Below are positions 1-10,300 of a stretch of DNA of 64,000 bases, in pieces; positions within the stretch are counted from its first letter, which is position 1, and the number at the start of each line of letters is the position of its first letter. This DNA comes from Methanoculleus sp. UBA208. GTDB lineage: Archaea > Halobacteriota > Methanomicrobia > Methanomicrobiales > Methanoculleaceae. The position numbers were made by a program, and so were the translations under genes. The stretch is taken from NCBI RefSeq assembly GCF_002498065.1, contig NZ_DAFZ01000109.1, positions 11,190-75,189 on the forward strand, written 5' to 3'. The notes below the pieces were generated by a model. It did no database searches. It saw only the letters and a program-made list of their open reading frames with translations, and was not told the origin of the DNA.

Positions 1-285
1 CGGTGTCACCCCGGCCATATCGAGGACGCTCTTCGGGTACTCCTGCATTCCGGCAAGGGCCAGGATGCCGCTGCGTTCTTTTAACTGTTTCTTGACGGCG
101 ATGAGAACCCGGATGCCCGCGCTGCTCAGGTAGTTCAGCCCTGCGAGGTCGAAGACGACCGACCGGTCGTCGTCCTGCAGCGACGCCTGCACGGCATCGG
201 AGAGCTGTCCTGCACCGTACCCGTCAAGCCTTCCGCGAATCACAATCGTCAGAATTCCGTCTCTTCTCTCGGTCTGCAGTTCCAT
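1..285 (-). CDS. STAS-domain anti-sigma-factor-antagonist-like protein, C-terminus cut by window edge
   Basis: The minus strand reads 95 codons from an ATG at 283-285 to base 1 without a stop, beginning MELQTERRDGILTIVIRG and containing DLAGLNYLSSAGIRVL. The DLxxLxYLSSAGIRVL segment is the conserved core of STAS domains (SpoIIAA / anti-sigma-factor antagonists), with the Ser-Ser pair at the usual phospho-switch position. STAS proteins bind or regulate partner kinases and phosphatases. The normal length is about 100-110 residues, so only a short tail is missing. The partner gene would lie outside the window. The family call is firm; the pathway is unknown. Confidence 0.85.
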   Translation of the reverse strand, partial: MELQTERRDGILTIVIRGRLDGYGAGQLSDAVQASLQDDDRSVVFDLAGLNYLSSAGIRVLIAVKKQLKERSGILALAGMQEYPKSVLDMAGVTP

Positions 286-434
286 GTATATCCCGTACAG
301 GTATCGGGCTGTTGACGGTTAATTTTTCTCAAAACTGCTTTGCCGTCGGCGTGCCGTGCCGTGGCGGACTCCATTGGGCGCACAAACTTCGTAACCATTA
401 TCTCTCCGGTTATGTGATCCTCCTATGATCCACC

Positions 435-1807
435 GTGAAACCCAACAGAGCCTTAATAATCATGATCACTCTTTCCATCACAGTTTTTTTGTCGTTTCTG
501 CAGGCTGTACCTCGACCGGTCAGCAATCGCCGGCATCACCTCCCGCCACTGCGGTTGCCGCACCTGCCGCCGAATGCCCGGCGCTCGTGTTTGCGGATCG
601 GGAATTTGCTTTCGAGCTTCAGCGGACACTTGGCGCCTCGTATTCGGGAGAGGCCGATATCGGCGAGTGCCTTGCCACTGCGTCCAGGATCAAAGAAGGA
701 GACTTTGAAAGCTGGTACAGCGAATGGAACAGGACCGCGGACAACTTCAGGACAGCGGGTGACGAGAGTCTCGCAGCCGGACACAGGGTTACCGCAATGG
801 AAGCATACTGCCGGGCCGCAACGTATTACCGCACGGCCGAGTTCTTCCTGCACGGCAACCCCGCCGATCCCCGCATCGTGGAGACATGGGAAAAGAGCCG
901 GGATGCATTCCGCGATGCGCTCTCACTCGACGTCGTCCCGTACGAGATTGTCGCCATCCCGTACGAGAATACCACGCTGCCGGGTTACTTCTATATGGTC
1001 GACGACTCCGGCAAACCCCGGCCGCTGGTCATCGTCCAGACCGGCTTTGACGGGTGCCAGGAAGAACTCCATCCGTATGCAATGGAGGGGATCAAACGCG
1101 GATACAACGTCCTGACGTTCGAAGGGCCGGGCCAGGGCGAAGTGATACGGGTCCGGCATATCCCGTTCCGCCACGACTGGGAGAACGTGATCGGACCGGT
1201 CGTGGACTATGCGGTGAGCCGGCCCGACGTCGACGAAGACCGGGTTGCACTCCGGGGGATCTCGCTCGGGGGCTACCTCGCCCCCCGCGGTGCCGCATAC
1301 GAGCCCCGGATCACGGCGCTAATCGCGGATGGAGGCACTTACGATGTCGGACTAACTCTCCTCGCGAACCTGCAGGAAGGCGGGGGAGCGAACCTGACGG
1401 AAGTTGAGCTGCAGGAGTGGCTGCAGACGGATCCGGTTGAGTTCAACGACGCCATCCGCGACGCCATGGCACACGATACCGGTATGCGCTGGCTGAACGA
1501 GAACGGGATGTACGTCTTTAATGCCGGTTCGCCGGCCCAGTTCTGGGCGAAATGGATGGATTTTTCACTTGTCGGAATTGCCGAAGAGATACGGTGCCCC
1601 ACGCTGGTCTGTGCCGGTGCGGCCGACCACTTCGACCCGGACGGGACCCAGGCACAGGCACTCTACGACCACCTCACCTGCGAGCGGGAACTTATGGTGT
1701 TCTCCGACGACTACGGTGCCGGGTCGCACTGCCAGCTCGGGGCGTTCGCGCAATCGTTTGCCGCCAAGTTCGACTGGCTCGACGATAAGATGGGAATGAG
1801 CAAATAA
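435..1807 (+). CDS. Alpha/beta-hydrolase lipoprotein, signal peptide split from the body by a probable 1-base frameshift
   Basis: The body (from about 505) is an alpha/beta hydrolase resembling the FrsA / dihydropseudooxynicotine-hydrolase-like group. It has the nucleophile elbow GISLGG, an acid in GAADHFDPDG and a late His in GSHCQLG. A GTG at 435 opens a hydrophobic signal peptide (MKPNRALIIMITLSITVF) in a different frame from the body. Adding one T to the T7 tract at 484-490 fuses it to VVSAGC, a plausible lipobox, giving a 457-residue lipoprotein tethered outside the membrane. Without the correction, an ATG at 425 opens an N-terminus that lacks a normal signal. Substrate unknown. Family sure, frameshift likely. 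Confidence 0.8.
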
Positions 1808-1836
1808 TGGGGTCGGTTTTCGGAGTCTCCCGGCAT

Positions 1837-2368
1837 CTACCAGCGAACACGGTATCCGGCTTTTTTGAGAATATCGATGAGGGCGTCATCCCATTCGGTG
1901 CCGGAGAGCCCGCTCAACGTCGGTTGCACCTGTTCCCAGAGCCGGCTGAGTTCGTCATTGTCCGGGAGGAACGTTGTCTGGTACATCACGCGTCCGGCCC
2001 GCTTCCCCTGTGAATCGAGGATGAGAAGACGCCAGCAGCAGTAATCGCGGCAGATGTCGGGGCGTGTCAGGTGAACCGTACACCACGCCTTTCCCGTCTT
2101 CCCGTCGAATCTCAGAAAGGGGCATGCGTCCGGCAGTTCCGCGATGCTGCTCTCATCCTCGAAGAGGGCGATCTTGTCCGGGTCGACCCGCACCTCCTTC
2201 ACGTCCCCACTATAGGCATTGTGCACGACAAAGGTGTAGTTGCCGCGCTCTTCGACTACTGTGTGGACGTTTCGCATGTTGCTGCAGCAGCTGCCGCACT
2301 GGCAGCACTTACAGGCGATCGTGACCCCCTCCCCAAACTCCGGGCGATTGGTGTATCGGCATGCTCAT
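1837..2368 (-). CDS. YkgJ-family cysteine-cluster protein, probable frameshift near the N-terminus
   Basis: The minus-strand frame holds CKCCQCGSCC, the CxxCGxCC hallmark of YkgJ zinc/iron-chelating proteins, followed by conserved PCxFLxF-like and C-rich segments (ACPFLRFDGK, ICRDYCCWR). The only ATG in this frame (2275-2277) lies downstream of the cysteine motif and there is no ATG, GTG or TTG between it and the upstream stop. An alternative frame starting at the ATG of 2366-2368 reads MSMPIHQSP and joins the motif if one C is removed from the CCC at 2342-2344. The corrected length is 176 residues. The protein probably binds a metal; its substrate is unknown. Confidence 0.7.
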
Positions 2369-2831
2369 TATCCGGTATTTCTCATCGGGGTCATGAAATA
2401 CCTGCCGAAGAACGTCCTGGATCGCATCTGCAGCCGGGCAGTTCCGGAGCCGTCGGAGCAACCCGGGCTTTGGCAGGTTGCCTGGTTCTCGGAAAGAAGA
2501 AAAATTCTTTTCGGAAGGATCCATAGCCTGGCGCCTTTGGCTATCCTGACCGTCCTGGCACTGAACCCCCCTCGATCCGGTTCGGAAGAGTCGAAACTGA
2601 CCTCTGGCTCACGGTTTGTGTGTATTGAGTAATACACGATCGGATTCTCGAACCGAAGACTGCGCTGCATCAAGAAAGATGCAGCAAACGGGAGCCGTTC
2701 CTGCGAAATAGAGATTGGGTCTTGTTATTTCGTGAAAATCGAACCCTGCGTGATTGGCAGGTCTTTCCGTTACAGTTATTATAGCCTGAGTAAATTCACT
2801 TGCATACTTTAAACCGGAGTTTCTTTTTCCG
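2369..2831. other. Intergenic region, no gene seen
   Basis: This 463-bp stretch separates the YkgJ gene from the PAS kinase. No reading frame resembles a known protein. It is more AT-rich than its surroundings. A TATA-like CTTTAAA near 2807-2813 lies about 22 bases before the kinase ATG at 2832, which would give a leaderless or near-leaderless transcript. Confidence 0.4.
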
Positions 2832-4061
2832 ATGTCCACATCCCCAGGTACCACGGAGAAGCGAACCAGTCTCACCGGCCGCGACGAGAAGCAGGACAAC
2901 GCCGCCGAAGTTGAACGACTCATCCGCGAACGGACTGCAGAGATCCGGGAAGAGAATGACGTGCTTCGGCGGGAGAACGCAGAACTCCGCCAGATCGAGA
3001 TGATCTACGCCTCGGCGCCGGTCGGTCTGTGTCTGCTCGGCACGGATACCCGGTACCTGCATGTCAATCAACGGTTCGCAGAGATGGACGGGTTTTCCGT
3101 CGAGGAGCACATCGGCAAGAGAGTCCGCGAGCTGGTGCCGGACCTTGCGGATGCGGCTGAAGAGCTCGCCCGGGCGGTTGTTGCGACGGGGAAACCCGCG
3201 CTTGATATTGAGGTACAGGGGGAAACACCGGCACAACCCGGGGAGCAGAGGTACTGGAACGAGTCCTGGCGGCCGGTAACCGATAGTCAGGGGCGCGTCC
3301 TCGCGATCAGCATCGTCGCCGAGGACATCACCGAGCGGAAGCGGGCCGAGGAAGCGTTTCAGCGATATGCCAAGAATCTGGGCCTGCTCCACCACGATCT
3401 GGAGATATCGAACCGGGAGGCGAACCTCTACCTGGACATCCTTACCCACGATATCGGCAATACCGAGAACGTCTCGAACCTCTACGCCGACCTGCTCATC
3501 GAGTCCCTTGACGGAGAGGCAGCCGGATACGCGAAAAAACTGCAGCGCAGCATCCGGAAGAGCATAGAGATCCTGGGCACCGTCTCTACCATCCGCCGGA
3601 TCCATCGGACAAAAACCGAGCTCAAACCAACCGACCTTGATGCAGCAGTCCGGGGAGTGATGGAAGACTATCGCACGAGTATCTTCCTCTATAACGGGGC
3701 AAATTACCAGGTCCAGGCGGACGATCTTCTCCCTGTGGTCTTTGACAACCTTATCGGCAACGCAGTCAAGTTCGGCGGTCCTGACGTCGAGATCGCCATC
3801 CGGATTGAAGAGGATGATGGGTTCGTCCAGGTATCTATCGAGGATACCGGTCCCGGTGTCCCGGATGATGATAAAAATGAGATCTTCCACTGTTATGAAA
3901 TGAAGAAACGGGGCGTCGGCAAGGGACTTGGACTCTATTTGGTGAAGATCCTGGTCGAGCGATACGGCGGGACGATCTGGGCCGAGGACCGGGTGCCGGG
4001 CCGCCCGGATGAAGGCGCGGCGTTCAAGTTCACACTGAAACCTGCCTCGCAAACCCGTTGA
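2832..4061 (+). CDS. Cytosolic PAS-domain sensor histidine kinase
   Basis: 409 residues with no membrane segment. An N-terminal coiled-coil (about 22-55) leads into one PAS domain (about 55-170, ending DITERKRAEE). The dimerization helix carries the H-box DILTHDIGN (His206), and the HATPase_c domain has an N-box NLIGNAVKFGG (about 307-315), G1 DTGPGVP and G2 GKGLGLYLV. All catalytic boxes are present, so it should autophosphorylate. No response regulator is adjacent, as is common for methanogen orphan kinases. Its kinase core closely resembles that of the convergent sensor at 7366-10479 (shared DILTHDI, NLIGNAVKFGGPDV), suggesting duplication. Signal unknown. Confidence 0.88.
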   Translation: MSTSPGTTEKRTSLTGRDEKQDNAAEVERLIRERTAEIREENDVLRRENAELRQIEMIYASAPVGLCLLGTDTRYLHVNQRFAEMDGFSVEEHIGKRVRELVPDLADAAEELARAVVATGKPALDIEVQGETPAQPGEQRYWNESWRPVTDSQGRVLAISIVAEDITERKRAEEAFQRYAKNLGLLHHDLEISNREANLYLDILTHDIGNTENVSNLYADLLIESLDGEAAGYAKKLQRSIRKSIEILGTVSTIRRIHRTKTELKPTDLDAAVRGVMEDYRTSIFLYNGANYQVQADDLLPVVFDNLIGNAVKFGGPDVEIAIRIEEDDGFVQVSIEDTGPGVPDDDKNEIFHCYEMKKRGVGKGLGLYLVKILVERYGGTIWAEDRVPGRPDEGAAFKFTLKPASQTR

Positions 4062-4374
4062 GCAGGCTAGGCAAACGGTTGATGCCGGCATGATATCCAC
4101 ACCCCAACACCAGAGGGATTCTAACTTGACCTTCGGCTCCCACATTTCTGTCTGTTATCTATAACCCAAAACCCGCATGCGGGATTATAGGTATCTCGAA
4201 AAAATGCAACCGATGATCTACGATTGACAGATCAATTGAACGATTTCAGATGGTCCCGAGCCACCGTCTCCGCACCAGCAGAAGGAGAGCCAGATCGGGA
4301 TCGGTGCCGGCTTTGCGGGACGTCCGCCTCGAGCGTGGTCTCGGGCACGGCCGCCGTCGCCGTGATCCCGGCGC
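4062..4374. terminator. Convergent intergenic region with a palindrome, possible bidirectional terminator
   Basis: Between two convergent sensor genes. It contains the 12-bp perfect palindrome CCCGCATGCGGG at 4172-4183, flanked by A-rich sequence on the left and ATTATAG on the right. Its position after both stop codons fits a transcription-end structure. The remainder (4224-4374) is GC-rich and shows no supported gene. Confidence 0.4.
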
Positions 4375-7302
4375 TCACACCGGCTCGTGCCGCTGGAGGA
4401 AGTCGCGGATCTTTCTCGATTCCATCCACCCGATGTCCAGCTGCCGTATGATGTCGTTGATCCGGTCGACCTGGTCGCGAATGATATCCATCTCCTTCCC
4501 GCCCCCGGAGAGTTCCACCATGCCGAGGATCACCTGCAGGGGCTGGCGGACATGATCCCCGAGGATCGCGAACTGCTCGATGTTCTGCTGGATCTGCTCG
4601 TAGGCCTGTCGCCGCATGATGTCCTCCTTCACCTGGGCGGTGATATCCTGGATGAGCACGACGTAGCCGCCCGGGGGCGCCCTCTCCTTCTGCCGTATCC
4701 TCGTGATGAGCACCTCCAGGTACCGGGTCCCGGAACGCGACGTGGCGTAGAGGTTCTGCCGTTTCACCAGTTCGAAATCGAACTCCGACGTGTAGTGGAC
4801 GGTTTCGCCGCTCTTGAGCCGGGCCAGCTCCTGTTTGGGGATGTTGGGGTCTGAAAACAGATTGAAGCCCGCGAGTTCGTCCCGGTCGAGGACGCCGAAT
4901 ATCCTGAGGGCGGCGGGGTTGATGTCGATGAGGTCTCCTGCCGCGTCGTAGTACTCGATTCCGATGGGAGACTCATTAAAAATGCTTCTGAACCGCTCTT
5001 CGCTCTCCCGCAGGGCCTCTTCGATCTGTTTACGCTCGGAGATATCCTCCACCATGCTGATGGCACGCAACGGTTTCCCGACGGGATCGCGGATGAACGT
5101 GATGGTTAAACGCCCCCAGACGACCCGGCCGTCCTTCCTGATATACCGCTTCTCGAGCTGGACGCCGCGTTCTCTCCCTTCAGCCATCAATTCGTAGAGT
5201 GCCAGGGTCGGGGGGAGATCCTCCGGATGCGTGATATCGGTGATGCTCCGGCCGGCAAGCTCCTCCGCGCTGTAGCCCAGCATCCGGTTGAGGGTTGCGT
5301 TGCTCCTGACGATAACGCCGTTTTGGTCGGCGATCAGGATCCCGATTCCTGCCTCCTCGAATATCCGCCGGAACCGCTCTTCGCTCTCGCGGAGCTCCTG
5401 CTCTACCCGCTTCTGTCCGGATAGGTCCGCCATGTTGAAGACGCGCAGGATGACCCGGCCACGGCTGTCATAGATCGGGACGGCGCTGTAACGGATGTAT
5501 TTCTGTTCCCGGTTCTCGCGCTTGATGAGGATTGCGTCGTATTCGCGGACGTCTTCGCCACGCATTGCCCTGGACGTCGGCCAGTCCTCCAGCGGCATCG
5601 GCCGCCCGTCGGGATAGCGCAGCTCGAACTCCTCCACGTACCTGTCGAGCTCCGCAAACATCCCGGCTTCCGACGAAAAGCCGTGAATCCGCAGTCCTTC
5701 CGCGTTCATCGACAGCGTGGTTCCTTCCGGATCGGTGATGCCGATGCCGACGTTGACGTTGTCGATCACGGCTCGCAGCTTGTCACGCTCCAGGAGCAGG
5801 GCCTCTTCCACCTTCTTCTGAGCGGTGATATCGTAGACCGTTCCCTGCAGGTGAGCCGGGACTTCCTCAGTGCCGGGGACGTTCTGGATCATCTCGCGGA
5901 GCCAGCGGACCTCCCCGTCCTTTCTAATGATCCGGTACTCTCGTTCGGTCGCATAACCGGGGACGGTCCGCACACTCTGTGAGGTCCCGGCGAGGCGCGG
6001 GCGATCGTCGGGATGGATTATCCGATACCAGTGCCGTCGATCCCGGAGGAAATCCTCACTTGAATAGCCGGTGATCTCCTCGACCGAGCCATAGATGAAG
6101 GTGGGGCCGAATTCGAGGTCGGTCCGGAACGCAATCCCCTGGAAGTTCTGAAGGAAGAGGCGATACCGCTCCTCGCTCTCCCGCAACGCCTCTTCCATCT
6201 GTTTTCGCTCCGTGACGTCCCGTGCGATGCCTTCGATGGCGATGAGCAGCCCCTTCTCATCGCGGATGGGGACGTTCTGCGATTCAACCCAGATTACTGT
6301 CCCGTCTTTTCGGAGCCATCTGAGCATGAGCGGCCTGTCCGGAGCGAACTCTCCTCGAAAAACCGCTTCCAGGAGCGGCAGATCGTCGGGATGGATAAAA
6401 CGCAACGCGATCTCCGGATCCGCATAGACCTCTTCGGGGGTATAGCTGGCGATCCGCGTAACGGCCGGGCTGATGTAGGAGAAACGGCGAACGGGCGCAA
6501 GCTCGATCCGATAGACGATGTCGCGGGCGTTGCGCAGCATGAGGTTCAGCGTATCCGTGCCCGGCCGGCATTCCTCTTCTGCCCGCTCGACCGCCGTGCC
6601 TGAGATGCCGACGATCCTTCCGTCGGCATCCCGGAGCGGCTCCAGCGTCATATCCAGGACGTGCCGCGTGCCGCCGGAGGTGACCGTCACCTCCTGGCGC
6701 AGCACCTCCCCGGTCTCCAGCACCCGGCGCTTGAGCGAGGCCAGCCTGCCGGCGTCCTCGGGCCCGAAGAGATCGGCGTCGGTCCGGCCGACCACTTCCG
6801 TATCGGAGAGTCCGGACTTCCGGTTGTGCGACCAGATGTAGCGCAGGTCCCTGTCCTGGACAAAGACGACGACCGGGGAGTGGTCGAGGCAGGCCCGGAA
6901 GAACCGGGCGGCCGTATCACCGGCGCTGTCGTGGAAACGGAGGATCCTGTACCCGGTCCCTGCATACGTCGCATTCGGGTCATAGACAAGGGAGAACCAG
7001 CGAAGGTCCCCGGAGCGCTCCCTGACCCGTATCGGCGACCGCTGGATGCTCCTGTCGTTCTGCAGGTCCCCGGCGACCTCCTGCAGGGATGCCGTATCCG
7101 GCGACAGCGGCGTCACGTGCCTGCGTATGAAGTCTGAAGCACTCGCCCCTCTTCCCTCCTCCGGGGTCACGCCCAGGAGAACGGAGAGTGCCCTGTTGAG
7201 CCGGACCACCGTCCGGTCCTCATCGAACACAAGGACCCCGTCGGCTTCTCCGTCGAGAGCGGTGAGAAGACGCTGTTCTTCGGTCTGCTGCCTGGAAGTC
7301 AT
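4375..7302 (-). CDS. Multi-PAS sensor protein ending in a DHp-like helix pair without an ATPase domain
   Basis: About 975 residues from the ATG at 7300-7302, which is preceded by AGGGGA. An in-frame TTG at 7318-7320 is an alternative start. Roughly seven PAS domains follow one another (about 15-115, 135-250, 255-370, 380-500, 510-635, 640-765, 770-890), several closed by the PAC-type ending DITERK or similar. The last 85 residues form an amphipathic helix pair with DHVRQPLQVILGM, resembling a histidine-kinase dimerization helix. No N-box or G-box follows, so it cannot bind ATP as a classical kinase. It sits 63 bp downstream of another sensor gene in the same direction. It may act as a scaffold or phospho-acceptor; this is inference. 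Confidence 0.85.
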   Translation of the reverse strand: MTSRQQTEEQRLLTALDGEADGVLVFDEDRTVVRLNRALSVLLGVTPEEGRGASASDFIRRHVTPLSPDTASLQEVAGDLQNDRSIQRSPIRVRERSGDLRWFSLVYDPNATYAGTGYRILRFHDSAGDTAARFFRACLDHSPVVVFVQDRDLRYIWSHNRKSGLSDTEVVGRTDADLFGPEDAGRLASLKRRVLETGEVLRQEVTVTSGGTRHVLDMTLEPLRDADGRIVGISGTAVERAEEECRPGTDTLNLMLRNARDIVYRIELAPVRRFSYISPAVTRIASYTPEEVYADPEIALRFIHPDDLPLLEAVFRGEFAPDRPLMLRWLRKDGTVIWVESQNVPIRDEKGLLIAIEGIARDVTERKQMEEALRESEERYRLFLQNFQGIAFRTDLEFGPTFIYGSVEEITGYSSEDFLRDRRHWYRIIHPDDRPRLAGTSQSVRTVPGYATEREYRIIRKDGEVRWLREMIQNVPGTEEVPAHLQGTVYDITAQKKVEEALLLERDKLRAVIDNVNVGIGITDPEGTTLSMNAEGLRIHGFSSEAGMFAELDRYVEEFELRYPDGRPMPLEDWPTSRAMRGEDVREYDAILIKRENREQKYIRYSAVPIYDSRGRVILRVFNMADLSGQKRVEQELRESEERFRRIFEEAGIGILIADQNGVIVRSNATLNRMLGYSAEELAGRSITDITHPEDLPPTLALYELMAEGRERGVQLEKRYIRKDGRVVWGRLTITFIRDPVGKPLRAISMVEDISERKQIEEALRESEERFRSIFNESPIGIEYYDAAGDLIDINPAALRIFGVLDRDELAGFNLFSDPNIPKQELARLKSGETVHYTSEFDFELVKRQNLYATSRSGTRYLEVLITRIRQKERAPPGGYVVLIQDITAQVKEDIMRRQAYEQIQQNIEQFAILGDHVRQPLQVILGMVELSGGGKEMDIIRDQVDRINDIIRQLDIGWMESRKIRDFLQRHEPV

Positions 7303-7365
7303 TGTTCCCCTATCACGCAAGTTGCATTGCTCTCCGATCGACTGCTTCCGGCGGGGACTCCCTGA

Positions 7366-10300
7366 TCATTCCGCGACCTCCTTGAGCGTGAACCGGAACG
7401 CAGCGCCCGCTTCCGTGGTGCCGGGCACCCGATCCTCGACCCAGATACGCCCGCCGTAACGCTCCAGGAGCGTGCGGCAGATGTAGAGGCCGAGCCCCTC
7501 CCCCCGTGCCCGGGTCCGCCCTCGTTCGAACCGGCGGAAGATCGACTCCTTCAGTTCGTCGGGAACGCCGGGGCCGGTGTCGGCCACGGTGACGACGATG
7601 CTGCCGTCGAGCGTCTCGGCCGAGATAGTAATAACGACGTCGGGGCCGCCGAACTTGACGGCATTCCCGATGAGATTGTGGAAGACTTCGGCAAGGAGAT
7701 CGTCCGCCCAGACCGTGCGAGAGACTCCTTCATACCCGATCCCGGCTTCGGGGAAGTTCTTTTGTTCGCTGACGATCACGCCGTGAAGGTCGATCGGCTT
7801 CAGCGGCGCATGTTCCTGATGAATTTTGCGGATCATTGCAACATTCGCCAGAATCTCCGTGCTTTTATCGATACTCCCCTTCATCTTCCGGACATATGTT
7901 TTGGGTTCCCCTTCGAGGATCTGCATCAGCAGGTCAGTGTACAGGATGGTGACGCAGTTGGCGTTCCTGATGTCGTGCGTGAGGATGTCCAGGTACAGGT
8001 TCGCTTCGCGGTTTGCCGCCTCCAGCTGCTTATACAGCGTTCCGCGCAGGATGCCGGCCCCGATCTCCTTGCTGATCGCCTCCATGAGCCATCGGGCGTC
8101 CGGGGGCACCCGCTCTCCTGCCGAACTCCCGATTGCCAGCGCTCCCATGATTCTCGACTCGGCCATGAGCGGAATCCAGGTGAGGGCGGAAACCCCGAAA
8201 ACGTCCAGAATAGCCTTCTCCGCTTCATCCGTCTGTGCCCCGGCGGGGATGGAGAGATGTCTGCCTGCAACGAAGACCTTGTTGAAGGGGCGCTGGAATA
8301 TATCGAGGGTCTTCAACCCGATTGATCGCTCCATGCCCCGCTGGCTCGCGAGAGTCGCAATGTTCAGTTCCCGGTCCAGCAGGTAGATGGCGCCGATATC
8401 GAAGTTCAGGAGGGCGAGGGAGGTATCGAGCGCGGACTCGACCAGCTCGTCGAGCGTGAGAGCCGATGCCGAGACGCCGATCAGCCGGTTCAGCATGGAG
8501 AGCTCCGAGCCCCGGCGCTGTATGGCCTCCTGTGCCTGCTTGCGCTCAGAGATGTCACGGAAGACGACCATAATCGACGGTTGCCCATCGTAGAGTATGG
8601 GGGCCGCCGTGACCTCGACCCAGATGACCCGGCCTTCGACGGTCAGGCTCACCTCTTCGAATACCGGGATACCTGTGCCCTCCTGCAGCATCCGGCGGAT
8701 CCGTTCGGCGACGAAACCCTGGTAATCGGGGTGGACGAACATACCAAGCGGCTTGCCTACGACGTCTTCAGGCCCCTTCCCCCCTGCAATCCGGATGCCG
8801 GCAGGATTCACGTAGACGATGTTGCCGTCGGTCCGGTGAACGACGACGGCCTCCGGCATGAGTTCGACGAGGGTGCGGTAGCGCTCCTCGCTCTCGCGCA
8901 GAGCCTCCTCTGCCCTTTTCTGCTCCGTGATGTCGCGTGCCGCAGCAAAGACGCCTGCGACCCTCCCTTCTTCGTCGCGGTAGACGGAGGCGTTATAGAG
9001 CACCGGAATCGTATGCCCGTCGCGATGCCGGATCTCCAGCGGGTAGTCCCGCACCTGCCCTTCCGCAAAGACCCTCCGGTATCCCGCCTTTGCGCCAGGA
9101 GGATCGGTGAAGTAATCGGAGAAGTCCGTTCCTATCAGCTCTTCGCGTGCATAGCCTGTCGCCTGCTCGGTGGCAGTATTGACGTCGGTGATCCTTCCGT
9201 CGGGGCCGATGGCGGCGAGCGGGTCGGGATTGGCTTCGATGAGGCTCCTGTTGTAGGCGTTTGCTGCTTTGAGCCCCTCTTCCGCCTGCTTCTGCTCGGT
9301 GATATCGATCCCCGACCCCATCGCAGAGAGCGGTTTCCCTTCCTCATCGGTGACCATGGAGAGGGCAAGTTGCATGGGGAAGGTCGACCCGTCCCGGCGT
9401 CGCCCCTCGGTCTCCCCGGACCAGGTGCCGACCCGGAGGAACTCGTCTATGATCCGGTTTGCCTCCGCCGGGTCGGCCCAGAGCACCGATGTCGGCTGCC
9501 CGAGAATCTCGTCCTCCCGCTCCCACCCGTGTATGGCGAGGAAGGCGCGGTTGACATAGATGATCCTCCCGTCGAGACCGACGAGGGAGATGGCGTCGAG
9601 CGACGATGCTATCGCCATATCCTTGATCCTGAGCTCCTGCTCGGCCCGCTTGCGCTCGGTGATATCCTGCGCGAACTCGATGAGACCGATAAGCTCCCCG
9701 TTCTCGTCGGTGACGGGATGCCCCCGGAGGAAGAAGACCCTCCCGTCGGGAGTGGCGATCTCGGTTTCCTGGGGCTGCCCGGTCTCCCGGGCAATAACGA
9801 CAGGGCATATGTCGCAGACACCTGTACGGTTGTGCCATATCTCGTAGCATCGATGCCCGACCAGGTCCTCCGGTTCCCTGCCGAGGAACGCGGCGGCGGC
9901 GCGGTTGACCCAGAGCACCCTGAGATCCGTGTCATAGTAGGCGAACATCTCGGCCGTCGAGTCGAGAATCAGGCCCTTCTCCCGTTCTGACCGCCGCAGG
10001 GCCTCTTCGGTCCGCTTTCGCTCCGTGATGTCCCACGCGTTTATCACAAAGCCCCTGATGTGAGGATCGTCAAGGAGGTTGGTCACGATTGCCTCGATCA
10101 CGTGCGTGCCGCGCGGGCCCCTGAAGCGGACCTCGAGCTGCCCGCTCCCCCCCGGGCTCTCTGCCAGGGTCGATACCATCTCCTCCACCCGCGGCAGATC
10201 CTCGGGCTGGATCATATCGAACGCATGCTTCCCGATCAGCGTATCGGGCGCAAAGCCGTCCAACCGCTCGATAGGCGGGCTCGCAAACCGGATCGTTAAC

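Noticed and set aside
484..490. Programmed frameshifting at the homopolymer sites
   Set aside because: No stimulatory structure or slippery heptamer was evident, and several unrelated genes show the same kind of shift, pointing to indels.
8581..9990. 469-codon plus-strand frame opposite the PAS kinase
   Set aside because: Composition (Pro, Gly, Asp, Arg, Val rich) and lack of domains show an antisense shadow; the PAS domains on the other strand are clear.
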